The translations under genes were made by a program, and so were the position numbers. Under the pieces are notes generated by a model that had not been told where the DNA came from, ran no database searches, and saw only the letters and a program-made list of their open reading frames with translations. Shown piece after piece: positions 26,579-35,649 of a DNA stretch of 64,000 nucleotides; position 1 is the first letter of the stretch, and the number at the start of each line of letters is the position of its first letter. The stretch is from contig NZ_CP033365.1 of assembly GCF_013170825.1 (NCBI RefSeq), forward strand, positions 7,080,001 through 7,144,000. The letters run 5' to 3'. Source of the DNA: Mesorhizobium sp. NZP2298. Its GTDB lineage: Bacteria; Pseudomonadota; Alphaproteobacteria; Rhizobiales; Rhizobiaceae.

Positions 26579-27688
26579 ATGAAAATGCTTACGAGACGCG
26601 AAGCTCTGCTGGGTTCTGTTCTTACCGCCGCTGCCGTTGCCGCCATCGGCCCGGTGCCGGCAATGGCGACCGTGAAGGATGTGGCGTCACTGCCGCGCGA
26701 AAAAGTGACCCTTGTCGCGCCGCCTTTCGTGCACGCTCACGACCAGGTGGCCAAGGGTGGCCCCAAGGTTGTCGAGTTCACCATGAAGATCGAGGAGAAG
26801 CCGATGGTCATCGACGCCGACGGCACGCAGCTCAATGCCATGACTTATAACGGTTCCATTCCGGGCCCGCTCATGGTCGTGCATGAAGGCGACTATCTCG
26901 AGCTCACGCTGATCAATCCCGACACCAATACGCTCGCCCACAATATCGACTTCCATGCGGCGACCGGCGGGCTCGGCGGCGGCGCACTGACACTGATCAA
27001 CCCAGGAGAGCAAGTGACGTTGCGCTTCAAGGCGACCCGATCCGGAACATTCGTCTACCATTGCGCACCGGGCGGCGCGATGATCCCCTGGCATGTCGTG
27101 TCGGGAATGAGCGGAGCGGTGATGGTCCTGCCGCGCGACGGCCTGAAGGACGAAAAAGGCAAGCCCGTCCGCTACGACCACATCTACTATATCGGCGAGA
27201 ACGACTTCTACATCCCCCGCGACGAGCAAGGAAAATTCAAGAAGTACGACTCGGCCGGCGACAATTACGACGATACCATGAAGGTGATGCGCGGCCTGAT
27301 CCCGACGCATGTCGTCTTCAACGGCAAGGCTGGATCGCTGACCGGCGAGAACGCCATGAAGGCCAAGGTCGGGGAAACGGTGCTGATCGTCCATTCCCAG
27401 GCCAATCGCGACACTCGCCCGCACCTGATCGGCGGCCACGGCGACTTCGTCTGGGAACAGGGCAAGTTCGGCAATCCCCCGGCGAAGGATCTCGAGACCT
27501 GGTTCATTCGGGGTGGATCGGCGGGCGCCGCTCTCTACACGTTCCTGCAGCCGGGGGTCTACGCCTACGTGAACCACAATCTGATCGAGGCCGTCGAACT
27601 CGGCGCAACCGCGCACTTCACGGTCGATGGAACGTGGGACGACGATCTGATGATGCAGGTCGAAGCTCCCAAGGCGATTGCCTCATAG
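26579..27688 (+). CDS. nirK: Copper-containing nitrite reductase
   Basis: NirK reduces nitrite to nitric oxide in the periplasm. The 369-residue protein has a twin-arginine signal (TRREAL, cleavage after PAMA about residue 30). Type-1 copper ligands are His121, Cys162, His172 and Met177; type-2 copper ligands are His126, His161 and His333, in [25 protein letters not shown] and YAYVNHN. All are intact. An ATG at 26585 with better spacing to GAGG is an alternative start. The NnrR box lies upstream and nirV downstream. No nor or nos genes are in the window. Confidence 0.97.
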   Translation: MKMLTRREALLGSVLTAAAVAAIGPVPAMATVKDVASLPREKVTLVAPPFVHAHDQVAKGGPKVVEFTMKIEEKPMVIDADGTQLNAMTYNGSIPGPLMVVHEGDYLELTLINPDTNTLAHNIDFHAATGGLGGGALTLINPGEQVTLRFKATRSGTFVYHCAPGGAMIPWHVVSGMSGAVMVLPRDGLKDEKGKPVRYDHIYYIGENDFYIPRDEQGKFKKYDSAGDNYDDTMKVMRGLIPTHVVFNGKAGSLTGENAMKAKVGETVLIVHSQANRDTRPHLIGGHGDFVWEQGKFGNPPAKDLETWFIRGGSAGAALYTFLQPGVYAYVNHNLIEAVELGATAHFTVDGTWDDDLMMQVEAPKAIAS

Positions 27689-27708
27689 GAAGAAAAGTCG
27701 ATCGCCCT

Positions 27709-27737
27709 GCAATTCGCTGGCACCGCCGGCGAATTGC
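27709..27737 (+). terminator. Hairpin between nirK and nirV
   Basis: GCAATTCGC and GCGAATTGC pair around an 11-base loop. There is no T-run, so it may be an attenuator or an mRNA-processing hairpin rather than a full terminator. Confidence 0.45.
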
Positions 27738-27757
27738 ACGGCAGGCGGAGTTTGGGC

Positions 27758-28636
27758 ATGTCCTACGATCCTGTCTTCACATTCGGAACCATCGCGGCTG
27801 CCGCCCTCATCGGACTGGGTGTCAACCACGCGGTCGACGGCATGTCCGGGCAACCTCGGAGGCCAGTTGTCTTGACCGACATGGTCCACTTGGCGCCTGG
27901 CTCCTTCAACCACCCGCAACTAGGCGAATTCCTCAAGGACGACCATTCCGCGCCTGCGCCAGTCTTGCAGGAGACTATCGACGCGCCGCTGGAAATCATG
28001 AGGTTCCAGGTGACGGCGTCGGACTATGACCGTTGCGTCTTGGATCGTGCCTGCAAGCCGGCTGATTCGCGCCTCGCCGGCAACGTTCCGGCGACCGGCG
28101 TCAGCTTCATTGATGCACAGGCCTATGCGAACTGGTTGTCCGAGAAGACAGGTGAAGCGTGGCGGCTACCGACCGACGCGGAATGGGCCTATGCCGCGGG
28201 TGAGCGATTTCGAGCCGATATCGATATAGAGGGTGGTGATGGCGATCCGGCCGATCCGGCGAGGCGATGGCTCAGGCAATATCGCAATGAGGCGGCGCTC
28301 GGCCGCAAACCGGATCCTGAACCCCGGCCCCTTGGGGCATTTGGAGCCAATTCAAAAGGTGTTGCGGACATTGCCGGCAATGTTTGGGAGTGGACGGCGA
28401 CCTGCTATGCCCATGCGACGATGTCAGGTGATGGCGTGCGTATCGCCAGTTCGATCACCAATTGCGGTGTGCATGTCGTGGAGGGTTTCCACCGTACTTA
28501 CATGTCGAACTTCATTCGCGACGGCAAAAGCGGCGGTTGCGCGGTCGGCACGCCGCCCGACAATCTCGGTTTCCGCCTTGTCCATGATCCTGCTGGCTTC
28601 CTGCAGGCCGCCCGTCAACGACTGGGCCTCACCTGA
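27758..28636 (+). CDS. nirV: NirV, formylglycine-generating-enzyme-like protein
   Basis: The 292-residue protein belongs to the sulfatase-modifying-factor (FGE-sulfatase) fold, seen in VSFIDAQAYANWLSEKTG then RLPTDAEWAYAAG, IAGNVWEWTATCY and NLGFRLV. NirV is usually encoded beside nirK and its function there is still unclear; it is thought to help copper nitrite reductase maturation or export. A hydrophobic N-terminal segment (FTFGTIAAAALIGLGV) suggests membrane attachment or export. The start at 27758 has GGAG nine bases upstream. Probably co-transcribed with the next gene, 24 bp on. Confidence 0.9.
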   Translation: MSYDPVFTFGTIAAAALIGLGVNHAVDGMSGQPRRPVVLTDMVHLAPGSFNHPQLGEFLKDDHSAPAPVLQETIDAPLEIMRFQVTASDYDRCVLDRACKPADSRLAGNVPATGVSFIDAQAYANWLSEKTGEAWRLPTDAEWAYAAGERFRADIDIEGGDGDPADPARRWLRQYRNEAALGRKPDPEPRPLGAFGANSKGVADIAGNVWEWTATCYAHATMSGDGVRIASSITNCGVHVVEGFHRTYMSNFIRDGKSGGCAVGTPPDNLGFRLVHDPAGFLQAARQRLGLT

Positions 28637-28660
28637 TTGCTCGAGAAGAAAGGAACGTGG

Positions 28661-29107
28661 ATGACTCCGAAGCCGGCCTCGCTTGACAGGGTTCGCCCTG
28701 CCGCCGAACAGCCCTTGGCGCGCCCCGGCGTCGACCGGGCCTCGATAGGAGTGCTGGTCCGCAAATTCTATTCCAGGGTGAGAAAGGATGAGCGGCTCGG
28801 ACCCGTCTTCGCCCGAGAAATCGTTGGCGATTGGGAGCCCCATCTGGAGAAGATGACGGACTTCTGGTGCTCCGTCATATTGAAAAGCGGCGACTATCAT
28901 GGCCGGCCGGTGCCTGCTCATCTGAAGCTCAAGAATGTCACCGAAGCCGACTTCGAGATTTGGCTGGCTCTCTTCGGCGAGACCGCGTCCGAGCTCTTCA
29001 CGGCCGAGATCGCGGCGGTATTCGTGGAACGAGCGGAAAGGATAGCAACGAGCCTGAAGCTCGCCATGTTCTTCCACCTCGGCCGCGCCACCAAGGTGCC
29101 CGGCTAG
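28661..29107 (+). CDS. Group III truncated haemoglobin
   Basis: A 148-residue protein with a short N-terminal extension, then a globin core: IGVLVRKFYSRVRKDERLGP, HLEKMTDFWCSVILKSGDYH, VPAHLKLKNVTEADFEIWLA. Group III globins bind oxygen and NO; next to nirK and nirV a role in NO handling is likely. AGAAAGGA lies before the ATG. It follows nirV by 24 bp. Confidence 0.85.
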   Translation: MTPKPASLDRVRPAAEQPLARPGVDRASIGVLVRKFYSRVRKDERLGPVFAREIVGDWEPHLEKMTDFWCSVILKSGDYHGRPVPAHLKLKNVTEADFEIWLALFGETASELFTAEIAAVFVERAERIATSLKLAMFFHLGRATKVPG

Positions 29108-29152
29108 CAAATCCCGCCGGCGCGGTGGACTCGGACCGAGCTGATGTCCCGT

Positions 29153-29166
29153 TTGATCGTGCGCAA
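29153..29166. promoter_or_regulatory. FNR/NnrR-like box
   Basis: TTGAT-CGTG-CGCAA (TTG-N8-CAA core kept). Its centre is exactly 41.5 bp before the ion channel start codon. Confidence 0.55.
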
Positions 29167-29200
29167 GGACTGTGGCCGTCGGGGCCCGTAATTTCCGCCG

Positions 29201-29632
29201 ATGATCCTTAATCTCTTCGTCGGCACGATCGTCATCAGCCTGACGGTACTGATCCATACTTTCGGCCTCATCGCCATCACTCACGCGACGGGACGGCTTG
29301 TTGCACTCTTTCGCATGCACGGACGGCGCAGCCGGGTCCTGGCCATGATCAGCGTGGTCATGGGGCTTTTCGCTGTCATGACGGCGGAGGTCTGGCTATG
29401 GGCCGGAATCTATCGGCTACTCGGAATCCTGAATGACTTCGAGACGGCGCTTTACTTCTCGACCATCACCTTTTCGACGGTCGGCTATGGAGACGTGGTG
29501 CCCGCCCATGGCTGGCGCGTGCTTGCGGCCCTGGAGGGCATTAATGGCTTTCTGCTGATCGGCTGGTCGACCGCGTATCTGATCGCTGCCGGCACCCGTG
29601 TCGGTCCCTTCAGGGTCGGCGAGCACTTTTGA
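29201..29632 (+). CDS. Two-TM potassium-channel-like protein
   Basis: The 143-residue membrane protein carries the potassium selectivity filter TVGYGD in STITFSTVGYGDVVPAHGWR and hydrophobic segments before and after it (four in total). It lacks any regulatory RCK domain. Channels of this minimal type set membrane potential or potassium leak. No Shine-Dalgarno sequence precedes the ATG, while the box centre is 41.5 bp upstream, so the mRNA may be leaderless. Its physiological role in anaerobic growth is unknown. Confidence 0.85.
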   Translation: MILNLFVGTIVISLTVLIHTFGLIAITHATGRLVALFRMHGRRSRVLAMISVVMGLFAVMTAEVWLWAGIYRLLGILNDFETALYFSTITFSTVGYGDVVPAHGWRVLAALEGINGFLLIGWSTAYLIAAGTRVGPFRVGEHF

Positions 29633-29652
29633 CCCGCCACCCGAGCCATCGG

Positions 29653-31050
29653 TCAAACCGCTGGCGAGTGCCCGCCGGTTCCATTGCCGAGATACTTGTC
29701 GAATCTCGCCGCCACCGTCCTGACCAGGGGACGGCTTTCCCGCGGCACGACGAAGTTTTCACCTTCGAGCCGAAGAAGCTGGCCGGCACTGCTGATGGCC
29801 AGCCGGCTCGCCTCGCAGAGCAGCGTCTGGCCGCCCGCTCCAAAGCGTTCGACAAGGTCTACCGCCGAGAAGGTGAAGTTGCACATCAGACGCTCGATGA
29901 TCCAGCCCCGCGCCAGATCATCGAGACTGAACTCAATGCCGCGCGCTATCGCCAGCTGTCCGGAATCCACGGCCTTTTCGTACTCGCCGGTGGCAACGAT
30001 GTTTTGTGCGTGGCCCTGGCGATACCGGCTGATCGACGAGGGACCGAGACCGATCAGGGTTTCGCACTGGTCCTCGGTGTAGCCCTGGAAATTGCGGCGG
30101 ATCTTGCCGGCACGGGCGGCAACCGCCAGCGTGTCCTCCGGCTTTGCGAAATGGTCCAATCCCAATGCCTCGTAGCCGGCGTCGACAATCAGTTGCGCCG
30201 CAAGCTGCGACTGCGCCAGACGTGCAGCGGAATCGGGCAGCCAGGCTTCATCGATCATCGTCTGGTGCTTCTTGAACCAAGGCACATGCGCGTAGCCGAA
30301 CAGGGCAAGCCTGTCTGGCGCCAGCGTCAGCGCCTGGGCGACGGTCGCCGCGACACTCTCGCGGGTCTGGTGCGGCAGACCGTAGAGCAGATCCAGGTTG
30401 ACGGACGTGACGCCTCGTGCGCGCACCGCATCGACAATGCTTTTGGTCAGCGCGAAACCCTGCTCGCGATTGATCGCCTTCTGCACCTTGGGATCGAAAT
30501 CCTGCACGCCGAGGCTCGCTCTTGTCATGCCGATCGCGGCGAAGGCATCAAGCCGACCCTCATCCATGTCGTTCGGGTCGATCTCGACGCTGAGGCTGGC
30601 ATCGTCGAGGAAGTCGAATTGATCCCGCAGCGCTCTTCCGAGCACGAGGATGTCGTCGGGCTTGAGCATTGTCGGGGAACCGCCGCCGAAATGAACGGCG
30701 CGAACCCTGCCCCGCCCCCTCACAAGGCCGCCGACCGTTTCGATCTCCTTGTGGAGTGAGCGCAGGAAGGTGGCCACAGGCGCATAGTGACGCGTCTGCT
30801 TGGTATGGCAGGCGCAGAACCAGCACAGCCGGTCGCAATAGGGGATATGCAGATACAGCGATATCTCGTCATCGCCGTCGAGCGCGTCCATCCACCCGCG
30901 AACCGTGACCGCATCGACGCCCGGATGAAAGTGCGGCGCCGTCGGATAGCTCGTGTAACGCGGCACGTTGTCGACAAGGCCCACGGGAGGTGTTGGGCTC
31001 AGGGCCGGGGTTGGGCACGGGGAATGGATGGCGGCGGCGGGAGGGGTCAT
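29653..31050 (-). CDS. hemN: Oxygen-independent coproporphyrinogen III oxidase (radical SAM)
   Basis: HemN converts coproporphyrinogen III to protoporphyrinogen IX without oxygen, a step in haem synthesis needed for cbb3 oxidase. The 465-residue protein has the start motif VPRYTSYPTAPHF, the radical-SAM cysteines C72-x3-C76-x2-C79 in YCDRLCWFCACH, and HFGGGSPTML. The gene is divergent from fnr with a shared FNR box. The ATG at 31050 lies 42 bp from the box centre and lacks a ribosome site, so a leaderless mRNA is possible. Confidence 0.95.
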   Translation of the reverse strand: MTPPAAAIHSPCPTPALSPTPPVGLVDNVPRYTSYPTAPHFHPGVDAVTVRGWMDALDGDDEISLYLHIPYCDRLCWFCACHTKQTRHYAPVATFLRSLHKEIETVGGLVRGRGRVRAVHFGGGSPTMLKPDDILVLGRALRDQFDFLDDASLSVEIDPNDMDEGRLDAFAAIGMTRASLGVQDFDPKVQKAINREQGFALTKSIVDAVRARGVTSVNLDLLYGLPHQTRESVAATVAQALTLAPDRLALFGYAHVPWFKKHQTMIDEAWLPDSAARLAQSQLAAQLIVDAGYEALGLDHFAKPEDTLAVAARAGKIRRNFQGYTEDQCETLIGLGPSSISRYRQGHAQNIVATGEYEKAVDSGQLAIARGIEFSLDDLARGWIIERLMCNFTFSAVDLVERFGAGGQTLLCEASRLAISSAGQLLRLEGENFVVPRESRPLVRTVAARFDKYLGNGTGGHSPAV

Positions 31051-31085
31051 GATGGTCAGACTGCCTGAACCACGCCGGCAAAACC

Positions 31086-31099
31086 TTGATCTCGATCAA
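31086..31099. promoter_or_regulatory. FNR box, perfect palindrome
   Basis: TTGAT-CTCG-ATCAA between divergent hemN (42 bp from centre) and fnr (64 bp), so Fnr probably also regulates itself. Confidence 0.88.
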
Positions 31100-31156
31100 G
31101 GCGACTCAGGTCACAACGGGCGCAAATTGCCGTCCCTATTGATCACGGGCGTTGCA

Positions 31157-31870
31157 ATGGCCGCCAGACAGGATGCTCGACAAGCTGATGTTCCCGCAAT
31201 TTGCAAATCCTGCGAAGCGCGGCAGGGCGGGTTATGCGGCGCGCTCAATGCCCGCCAACTTGCCGAGCTGGCCAAAGCCTCGTCCAGGCATGAGGTTTTG
31301 GCAGGGACGGAACTGCACGACGAGGGAACCTACTCGAACCTGTTGTCCGGCGTGGTCAAGCTCACGAGAAATCTTTCCGATGGTCGTCAGCAGATTGTCG
31401 GGTTCCATTTCGCGCCCGATTTTCTGGGCAGGCCGTTCGAGGCGAAAAGGCCGATCAAGGCCGAAGCCTTGACGAATGTGGCGCTATGTTCGTTTCCAAG
31501 AACGATCATCGATCGAATGACAAGCGAGGAGCCGGAACTTGGACGCCTGCTGCTGAGGCGTGCGCTGAACGAACTGGACGAAGCGCGCGACTGGATGGCG
31601 GCACTGGGGCGCAAGACCGCCTCCGAAAAGGTCGCAAGCTTCCTTCTTATGTTCGCCAGAAACATCGACCCGTCCAAACACCCAGCAGACCCTATCAGCT
31701 TCGATCTGCCGCTGACACGCGGGGAGATCGCCGATTTTCTCGGCCTGACGATCGAGACGGTAAGTCGAGAATTCTCCAGGTTGCGAGTGGACGGCGCGAT
31801 CCGGATCGCAAACAAGCGACACATAAGCCTCGCAAGCACAGCTCGGATCGAGGAACGCTGCGGCAACTAG
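31157..31870 (+). CDS. fnr: Fnr-type oxygen-sensing transcription regulator
   Basis: The 237-residue protein has the cysteines that hold an oxygen-labile [4Fe-4S] cluster: Cys16, Cys19 and Cys27 ([12 protein letters not shown]) and Cys111 (VALCSF). It has a Crp-like barrel and a helix-turn-helix with [20 protein letters not shown]. It should activate TTGAT-N4-ATCAA promoters under low oxygen. The start at 31157 is chosen since a longer open frame would run through the FNR box at 31086. Divergent from hemN and upstream of ccoN, the usual rhizobial FnrN/FixK order. Confidence 0.92.
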   Translation: MAARQDARQADVPAICKSCEARQGGLCGALNARQLAELAKASSRHEVLAGTELHDEGTYSNLLSGVVKLTRNLSDGRQQIVGFHFAPDFLGRPFEAKRPIKAEALTNVALCSFPRTIIDRMTSEEPELGRLLLRRALNELDEARDWMAALGRKTASEKVASFLLMFARNIDPSKHPADPISFDLPLTRGEIADFLGLTIETVSREFSRLRVDGAIRIANKRHISLASTARIEERCGN

Positions 31871-31897
31871 CCCGCTGCCGAACCGTCGTCCAGCTTT

Positions 31898-31913
31898 GAC
31901 CTTTCCAAAGGTC
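31898..31913 (+). terminator. Short inverted repeat after fnr
   Basis: GACCTTT-CC-AAAGGTC followed by GTTTC, 28 bp after the fnr stop; a weak terminator or an operator half-site. The 31871-32099 stretch holds otherwise only the FNR box at 32004. Confidence 0.35.
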
Positions 31914-32003
31914 GTTTCATCGGCGCTTCCTGCCTGGTCACGTCACTGCCAGAGCTACGCTCCCGGTCGCCGTAAATCCTCCCCGTACAAAAGCTCTCCG
32001 CGT

Positions 32004-32017
32004 TTGACCTGGATCAA
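32004..32017. promoter_or_regulatory. FNR/FixK box for the ccoNOQP operon
   Basis: TTGAC-CTGG-ATCAA, centred 89 bp before the ccoN start; the usual activator position of cbb3 oxidase operons. Confidence 0.82.
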
Positions 32018-32099
32018 GGCCCGGCAGCGGAAAATCCCGAAATGGTGCCGCGAGCGGGCATTTCCGCCGGAACTTTCGAGACGCGATCGGGGACTTGCG

Positions 32100-33710
32100 A
32101 TGAAATTTGGCACGGAGATCGTCCTTTTAAGCCTGTTTGCTTTTGGTGCCCTCGTGGCCGCCGGCTTCGGCGTGGATGTCCCTTTTCGCCAGCACATGTG
32201 GGTCTTGTTCTTCGCCGTGGCCGGCTTCACAGCGATCCTGCTGCGCAATACGGATTTCAAGCCCGCGGCGCCGATCGACCCCTCCGCCTACATGGATGGT
32301 CCGATCCGCTACGGAGCCATCGCAACGGTGTTCTGGGGTGTCGTCGGCATGCTGGTCGGCGTGATCATCGCGCTGCAGCTTGCATACCCTCACCTCAACA
32401 TCGAGCCCTGGTTCAATTTCGGTCGGTTGCGGCCGGTCCATACCTCCGGCGTGGTCTTTGCCTTTGGCGGCAACGCGCTGATTTGCACCTCGCTTTACGT
32501 CGTCCAACGCACCTGCCGAGCACGCCTTTTCGGCGGCAATCTCGCCTGGTTCGTCTTCTGGGGATATCAGCTTTTCATCGTCATGGCCGCGACCGGCTAT
32601 CTGCTCGGCATCACCGAAAGCCGCGAATATGCCGAGCCGGAATGGTATGTCGACATCTGGCTGACGGTCGTGTGGGTCGCGTACCTGATCCTGTTCCTCG
32701 GCACCATCCTGAAGCGCAAGGAACCGCATATCTACGTCGCCAACTGGTTCTATCTCGCCTTCATCGTCACCATCGCGATGCTCCATGTCGTCAACAATCT
32801 GTCGATGCCGGCATCATTGCTGGGATCGAAGAGCTACTCGGCCTTCTCCGGCGTTCAGGACGCACTTACCCAGTGGTGGTATGGCCACAACGCGGTCGGC
32901 TTCTTCCTCACCGCCGGTTTCCTGGGCATGATGTATTATTTCGTGCCCAAGCAGGTTAATCGGCCGGTCTATTCCTACCGCCTTTCGATCATCCACTTCT
33001 GGGCACTGATCTTCCTGTACATCTGGGCGGGCCCGCATCATCTTCATTACACCGCCCTGCCCGATTGGGCGCAGACGCTGGGCATGGTGTTCTCGATCAT
33101 GCTGTGGATGCCTTCCTGGGGCGGCATGATCAACGGCCTCATGACCCTCTCCGGGGCCTGGGACAAGATCCGCACTGATCCCATTGTCCGCATGATGGTT
33201 GCGGCCATCGCCTTCTACGGCATGTCGACCTTCGAAGGCCCGATGATGTCGATCAAGACGGTCAACTCGCTCTCGCACTACACGGATTGGACAATCGGCC
33301 ACGTCCATTCGGGCGCGCTCGGCTGGGTCGGCCTTATCACCTTCGGCGCGATCTACCACATGGTGCCCAAGCTCTGGAACCGCGAGCGGCTCTATTCGCT
33401 GCGGCTTGTCACCTGGCACTTCTGGCTGGCGACGCTCGGCATCGTTGTCTACGCGGCAGTGATGTGGGTGTCGGGCATCATGCAGGGACTCATGTGGCGC
33501 GAGTACGACGAGCAGGGGTTCCTCGTCTACTCCTTCGCCGAGACCGTCGCTGCCATGCATCCCTACTACGTCATGCGCGCCGCGGGCGGCGCCATGTACC
33601 TCGCCGGCATGCTGGTCATGGCCTGGAACGTCACCATGACCATCCGTGGCTACCAGCGCGAAGAGCAGCCTTTGCCCGGTTCCGCCCCCGTCCTCCAGCC
33701 TGCCGAATAA
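32100..33710 (+). CDS. ccoN: cbb3-type cytochrome c oxidase subunit I
   Basis: CcoN (FixN) is the catalytic haem b/haem b3-CuB subunit of the high-affinity oxidase used in micro-oxic respiration. The 536-residue protein has about 13 membrane helices and conserved histidines in [50 protein letters not shown] and [13 protein letters not shown]. The ATG at 32100 follows a GGGGA site. It heads ccoNOQP with an FNR box upstream and a terminator after ccoP. Confidence 0.97.
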   Translation: MKFGTEIVLLSLFAFGALVAAGFGVDVPFRQHMWVLFFAVAGFTAILLRNTDFKPAAPIDPSAYMDGPIRYGAIATVFWGVVGMLVGVIIALQLAYPHLNIEPWFNFGRLRPVHTSGVVFAFGGNALICTSLYVVQRTCRARLFGGNLAWFVFWGYQLFIVMAATGYLLGITESREYAEPEWYVDIWLTVVWVAYLILFLGTILKRKEPHIYVANWFYLAFIVTIAMLHVVNNLSMPASLLGSKSYSAFSGVQDALTQWWYGHNAVGFFLTAGFLGMMYYFVPKQVNRPVYSYRLSIIHFWALIFLYIWAGPHHLHYTALPDWAQTLGMVFSIMLWMPSWGGMINGLMTLSGAWDKIRTDPIVRMMVAAIAFYGMSTFEGPMMSIKTVNSLSHYTDWTIGHVHSGALGWVGLITFGAIYHMVPKLWNRERLYSLRLVTWHFWLATLGIVVYAAVMWVSGIMQGLMWREYDEQGFLVYSFAETVAAMHPYYVMRAAGGAMYLAGMLVMAWNVTMTIRGYQREEQPLPGSAPVLQPAE

Positions 33711-33720
33711 GGAGCCAGAT

Positions 33721-34452
33721 ATGGGCCTGATGGATAAACACGCGCTGATCGAGAAGAACGCCACGCTGCTTCTTGTCGGATCCCTGCTGGTTGTGACGGT
33801 CGGCGGTATCGTCGAGATCGCGCCTCTGTTCTATCTCGACAATACGATCGAGAAGGTCGATGGCATGCGGCCCTACTCGCCGCTCGAACTCGCGGGCCGC
33901 AACATCTATGTGCGCGAGGGATGCTACCTCTGCCACAGCCAGATGATCAGGCCGTTCCGGGACGAGGTGGAACGCTACGGCCATTACAGCCTGGCGGCAG
34001 AGTCGATGTACGACCATCCGTTTCAATGGGGGTCCAAGCGGACCGGACCCGATCTCGCTCGCGTCGGCGACCGCTATTCCAACAGCTGGCACGTCCAGCA
34101 CCTTACGGACCCACGTTCCGTCGTGCCCGAGTCGATCATGCCGGGCTATGCGTTCCTGAAGGACACGCCGATCGAGGTGAAGGATTTCTCGACGAATCTG
34201 GTAGCGAACAGGCGCGTCGGAGTGCCCTACTCCGACGACATGATCTCCCACGCGAACGCCGACCTGATGGCGCAGGCCGATCCCAACGCCGACACATCCG
34301 GACTGGAGAGCCGCTATCCGAAAGCCAAGATCGGCGACTTCGACGGCAACCCCCAGCAGGTCACCGAGATGGATGCCCTGGTGGCTTACCTCCAGATGCT
34401 CGGCACCTTGGTCGATTTCAGGAATTACGACGAAGCAGCTGGCTACCGCTGA
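33721..34452 (+). CDS. ccoO: cbb3-type cytochrome c oxidase subunit II (monohaem)
   Basis: CcoO (FixO) is the membrane-anchored monohaem cytochrome c of the cbb3 oxidase. The 243-residue product has one N-terminal helix ([20 protein letters not shown]) and the haem site CYLCH at residues 68-72, with the conserved [20 protein letters not shown]. Ten base pairs separate it from ccoN and 12 from ccoQ; AAGGAG lies before the ATG. No anomaly. Confidence 0.97.
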   Translation: MGLMDKHALIEKNATLLLVGSLLVVTVGGIVEIAPLFYLDNTIEKVDGMRPYSPLELAGRNIYVREGCYLCHSQMIRPFRDEVERYGHYSLAAESMYDHPFQWGSKRTGPDLARVGDRYSNSWHVQHLTDPRSVVPESIMPGYAFLKDTPIEVKDFSTNLVANRRVGVPYSDDMISHANADLMAQADPNADTSGLESRYPKAKIGDFDGNPQQVTEMDALVAYLQMLGTLVDFRNYDEAAGYR

Positions 34453-34464
34453 GGAGAGCAACCG

Positions 34465-34614
34465 ATGGAATACAACTTGATGCGGGAGTTCGCCGACAGT
34501 TGGGGTCTGCTTGCCATGGCCCTGTTCTTTGTAGGCTGCATTGCTTTCGCGCTTCGTCCGGGTGGCAAAGCGCATGCCGATCACGCCGCACGGATTCCTC
34601 TTAAGGACGATTGA
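34465..34614 (+). CDS. ccoQ: cbb3-type cytochrome c oxidase subunit CcoQ
   Basis: This 49-residue small subunit starts MEYNLMREFADSWGLLAMAL after GAGGAG and has a single membrane helix (LLAMALFFVGCIAFAL) followed by RPGGKAHADHA, the usual CcoQ (FixQ) layout. CcoQ stabilises the assembled oxidase, particularly against oxygen. It ends 2 bp before ccoP. Confidence 0.92.
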   Translation: MEYNLMREFADSWGLLAMALFFVGCIAFALRPGGKAHADHAARIPLKDD

Positions 34615-34616
34615 TC

Positions 34617-35480
34617 ATGAGCAGCGAGCATGTCGACGAAATCTCGGGCGTGACGACGACCGGCCACGAATGGGACGGGATCAGGGAGCTCAACAATCCC
34701 CTGCCGCGCTGGTGGGTGATCACCTTCTACGTCACCATCGCCTGGGCGCTGGCCTACACGATTGCCTATCCCGCCTGGCCGATGCTGAGTTCCGCAACCA
34801 AGGGCGTTCTGGGCTTTTCCAGCCGCAATGACGTCAAGAACGAAATGGCCGCGGCTGAAGCCGGCAAGGCCAAATACCTCGCGGCAATGCAGTCTAAAAC
34901 CGTTTCGGAAATTGCCTCGGACGATGCGTTGCGCGAGTTCGCCGTCGCGGCCGGCGGCGCGGCATTCAAGGTCAACTGCGTGCAGTGCCACGGCTCCGGC
35001 GCGCAAGGGTCGACAGGGTTTCCGAACCTGAACGATGACGATTGGCTTTGGGGCGGCAAGACGGAGCAGATCCAGCAGACGATCACGCACGGCATCCGTT
35101 TCGCCTCGGACGCCGATACCCGTCAGTCGGAGATGCCCGCCTTCCTCGATGTGCTCAAGCCCGAGCAGATCGCGCAGGTCAGCGCCTTCGTGGCCAGCCT
35201 TTCCGGGCCGGTACAGGACAAAACCCTGATCGAGCCCGGCACCAAGGTTTTCGCGGACAATTGTGCCGCCTGCCATGGCGAGAACGCAAAGGGCAACCGG
35301 GAACTCGGGGCACCCGATCTCACCGATGCGATCTGGCTTCACGGTTCCGGCGAAGCCGCGATTGCTTCTCAGGTGCGAGCCCCGAAGAACGGGGTGATGC
35401 CTGCCTGGGTCGGCCGCCTTGGCGAGACGACGGTCAAGGAACTGGCTGTCTATGTCCATTCGCTTGGCGGCGGAGAATAG
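34617..35480 (+). CDS. ccoP: cbb3-type cytochrome c oxidase subunit III (dihaem)
   Basis: CcoP (FixP) is the dihaem cytochrome c that passes electrons to CcoO. The 287-residue protein has a conserved cytosolic start (GHEWDGIRELNNPLPRWW), one membrane helix (residues about 33-55), and haem sites CVQCH (121-125) and CAACH (216-220) in two class-I domains. Its ribosome site (AAGGA) lies in the end of ccoQ. A hairpin terminator follows at 35520. Confidence 0.97.
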   Translation: MSSEHVDEISGVTTTGHEWDGIRELNNPLPRWWVITFYVTIAWALAYTIAYPAWPMLSSATKGVLGFSSRNDVKNEMAAAEAGKAKYLAAMQSKTVSEIASDDALREFAVAAGGAAFKVNCVQCHGSGAQGSTGFPNLNDDDWLWGGKTEQIQQTITHGIRFASDADTRQSEMPAFLDVLKPEQIAQVSAFVASLSGPVQDKTLIEPGTKVFADNCAACHGENAKGNRELGAPDLTDAIWLHGSGEAAIASQVRAPKNGVMPAWVGRLGETTVKELAVYVHSLGGGE

Positions 35481-35519
35481 GAGCGGGGCCTGTTCTCAGC
35501 CCTCGGCCGTTCAAGCGAC

Positions 35520-35550
35520 GAGGCCCGGCCATGCCGGGCCTCGACTTGCT
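35520..35550 (+). terminator. Terminator after ccoNOQP
   Basis: GAGGCCCGGC-CAT-GCCGGGCCTC is a perfect 10-bp stem with a three-base loop, followed by a weak T-rich stretch (GACTTGCTTTT). It separates ccoNOQP from ccoGHIS. Confidence 0.75.
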
Positions 35551-35564
35551 TTTGATGTCTCAGT

Positions 35565-35578
35565 TTGACCTGCATCAA
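35565..35578. promoter_or_regulatory. FNR/FixK box for ccoGHIS
   Basis: TTGAC-CTGC-ATCAA, centred 78 bp before the ccoG start, so the assembly genes have their own oxygen-controlled promoter. Confidence 0.8.
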
Positions 35579-35649
35579 CGCGACGCGCCCGGGCGACTGC
35601 AAGACTGCTGGAGACAGGCGGCGTCACTTCGCCGTGATTGGAGATCGTG

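Noticed and set aside
31898..31911. Possible FNR box TTGAC-CTTT-CCAAA
   Set aside because: The right half does not match; the inverted repeat fits a weak hairpin better.
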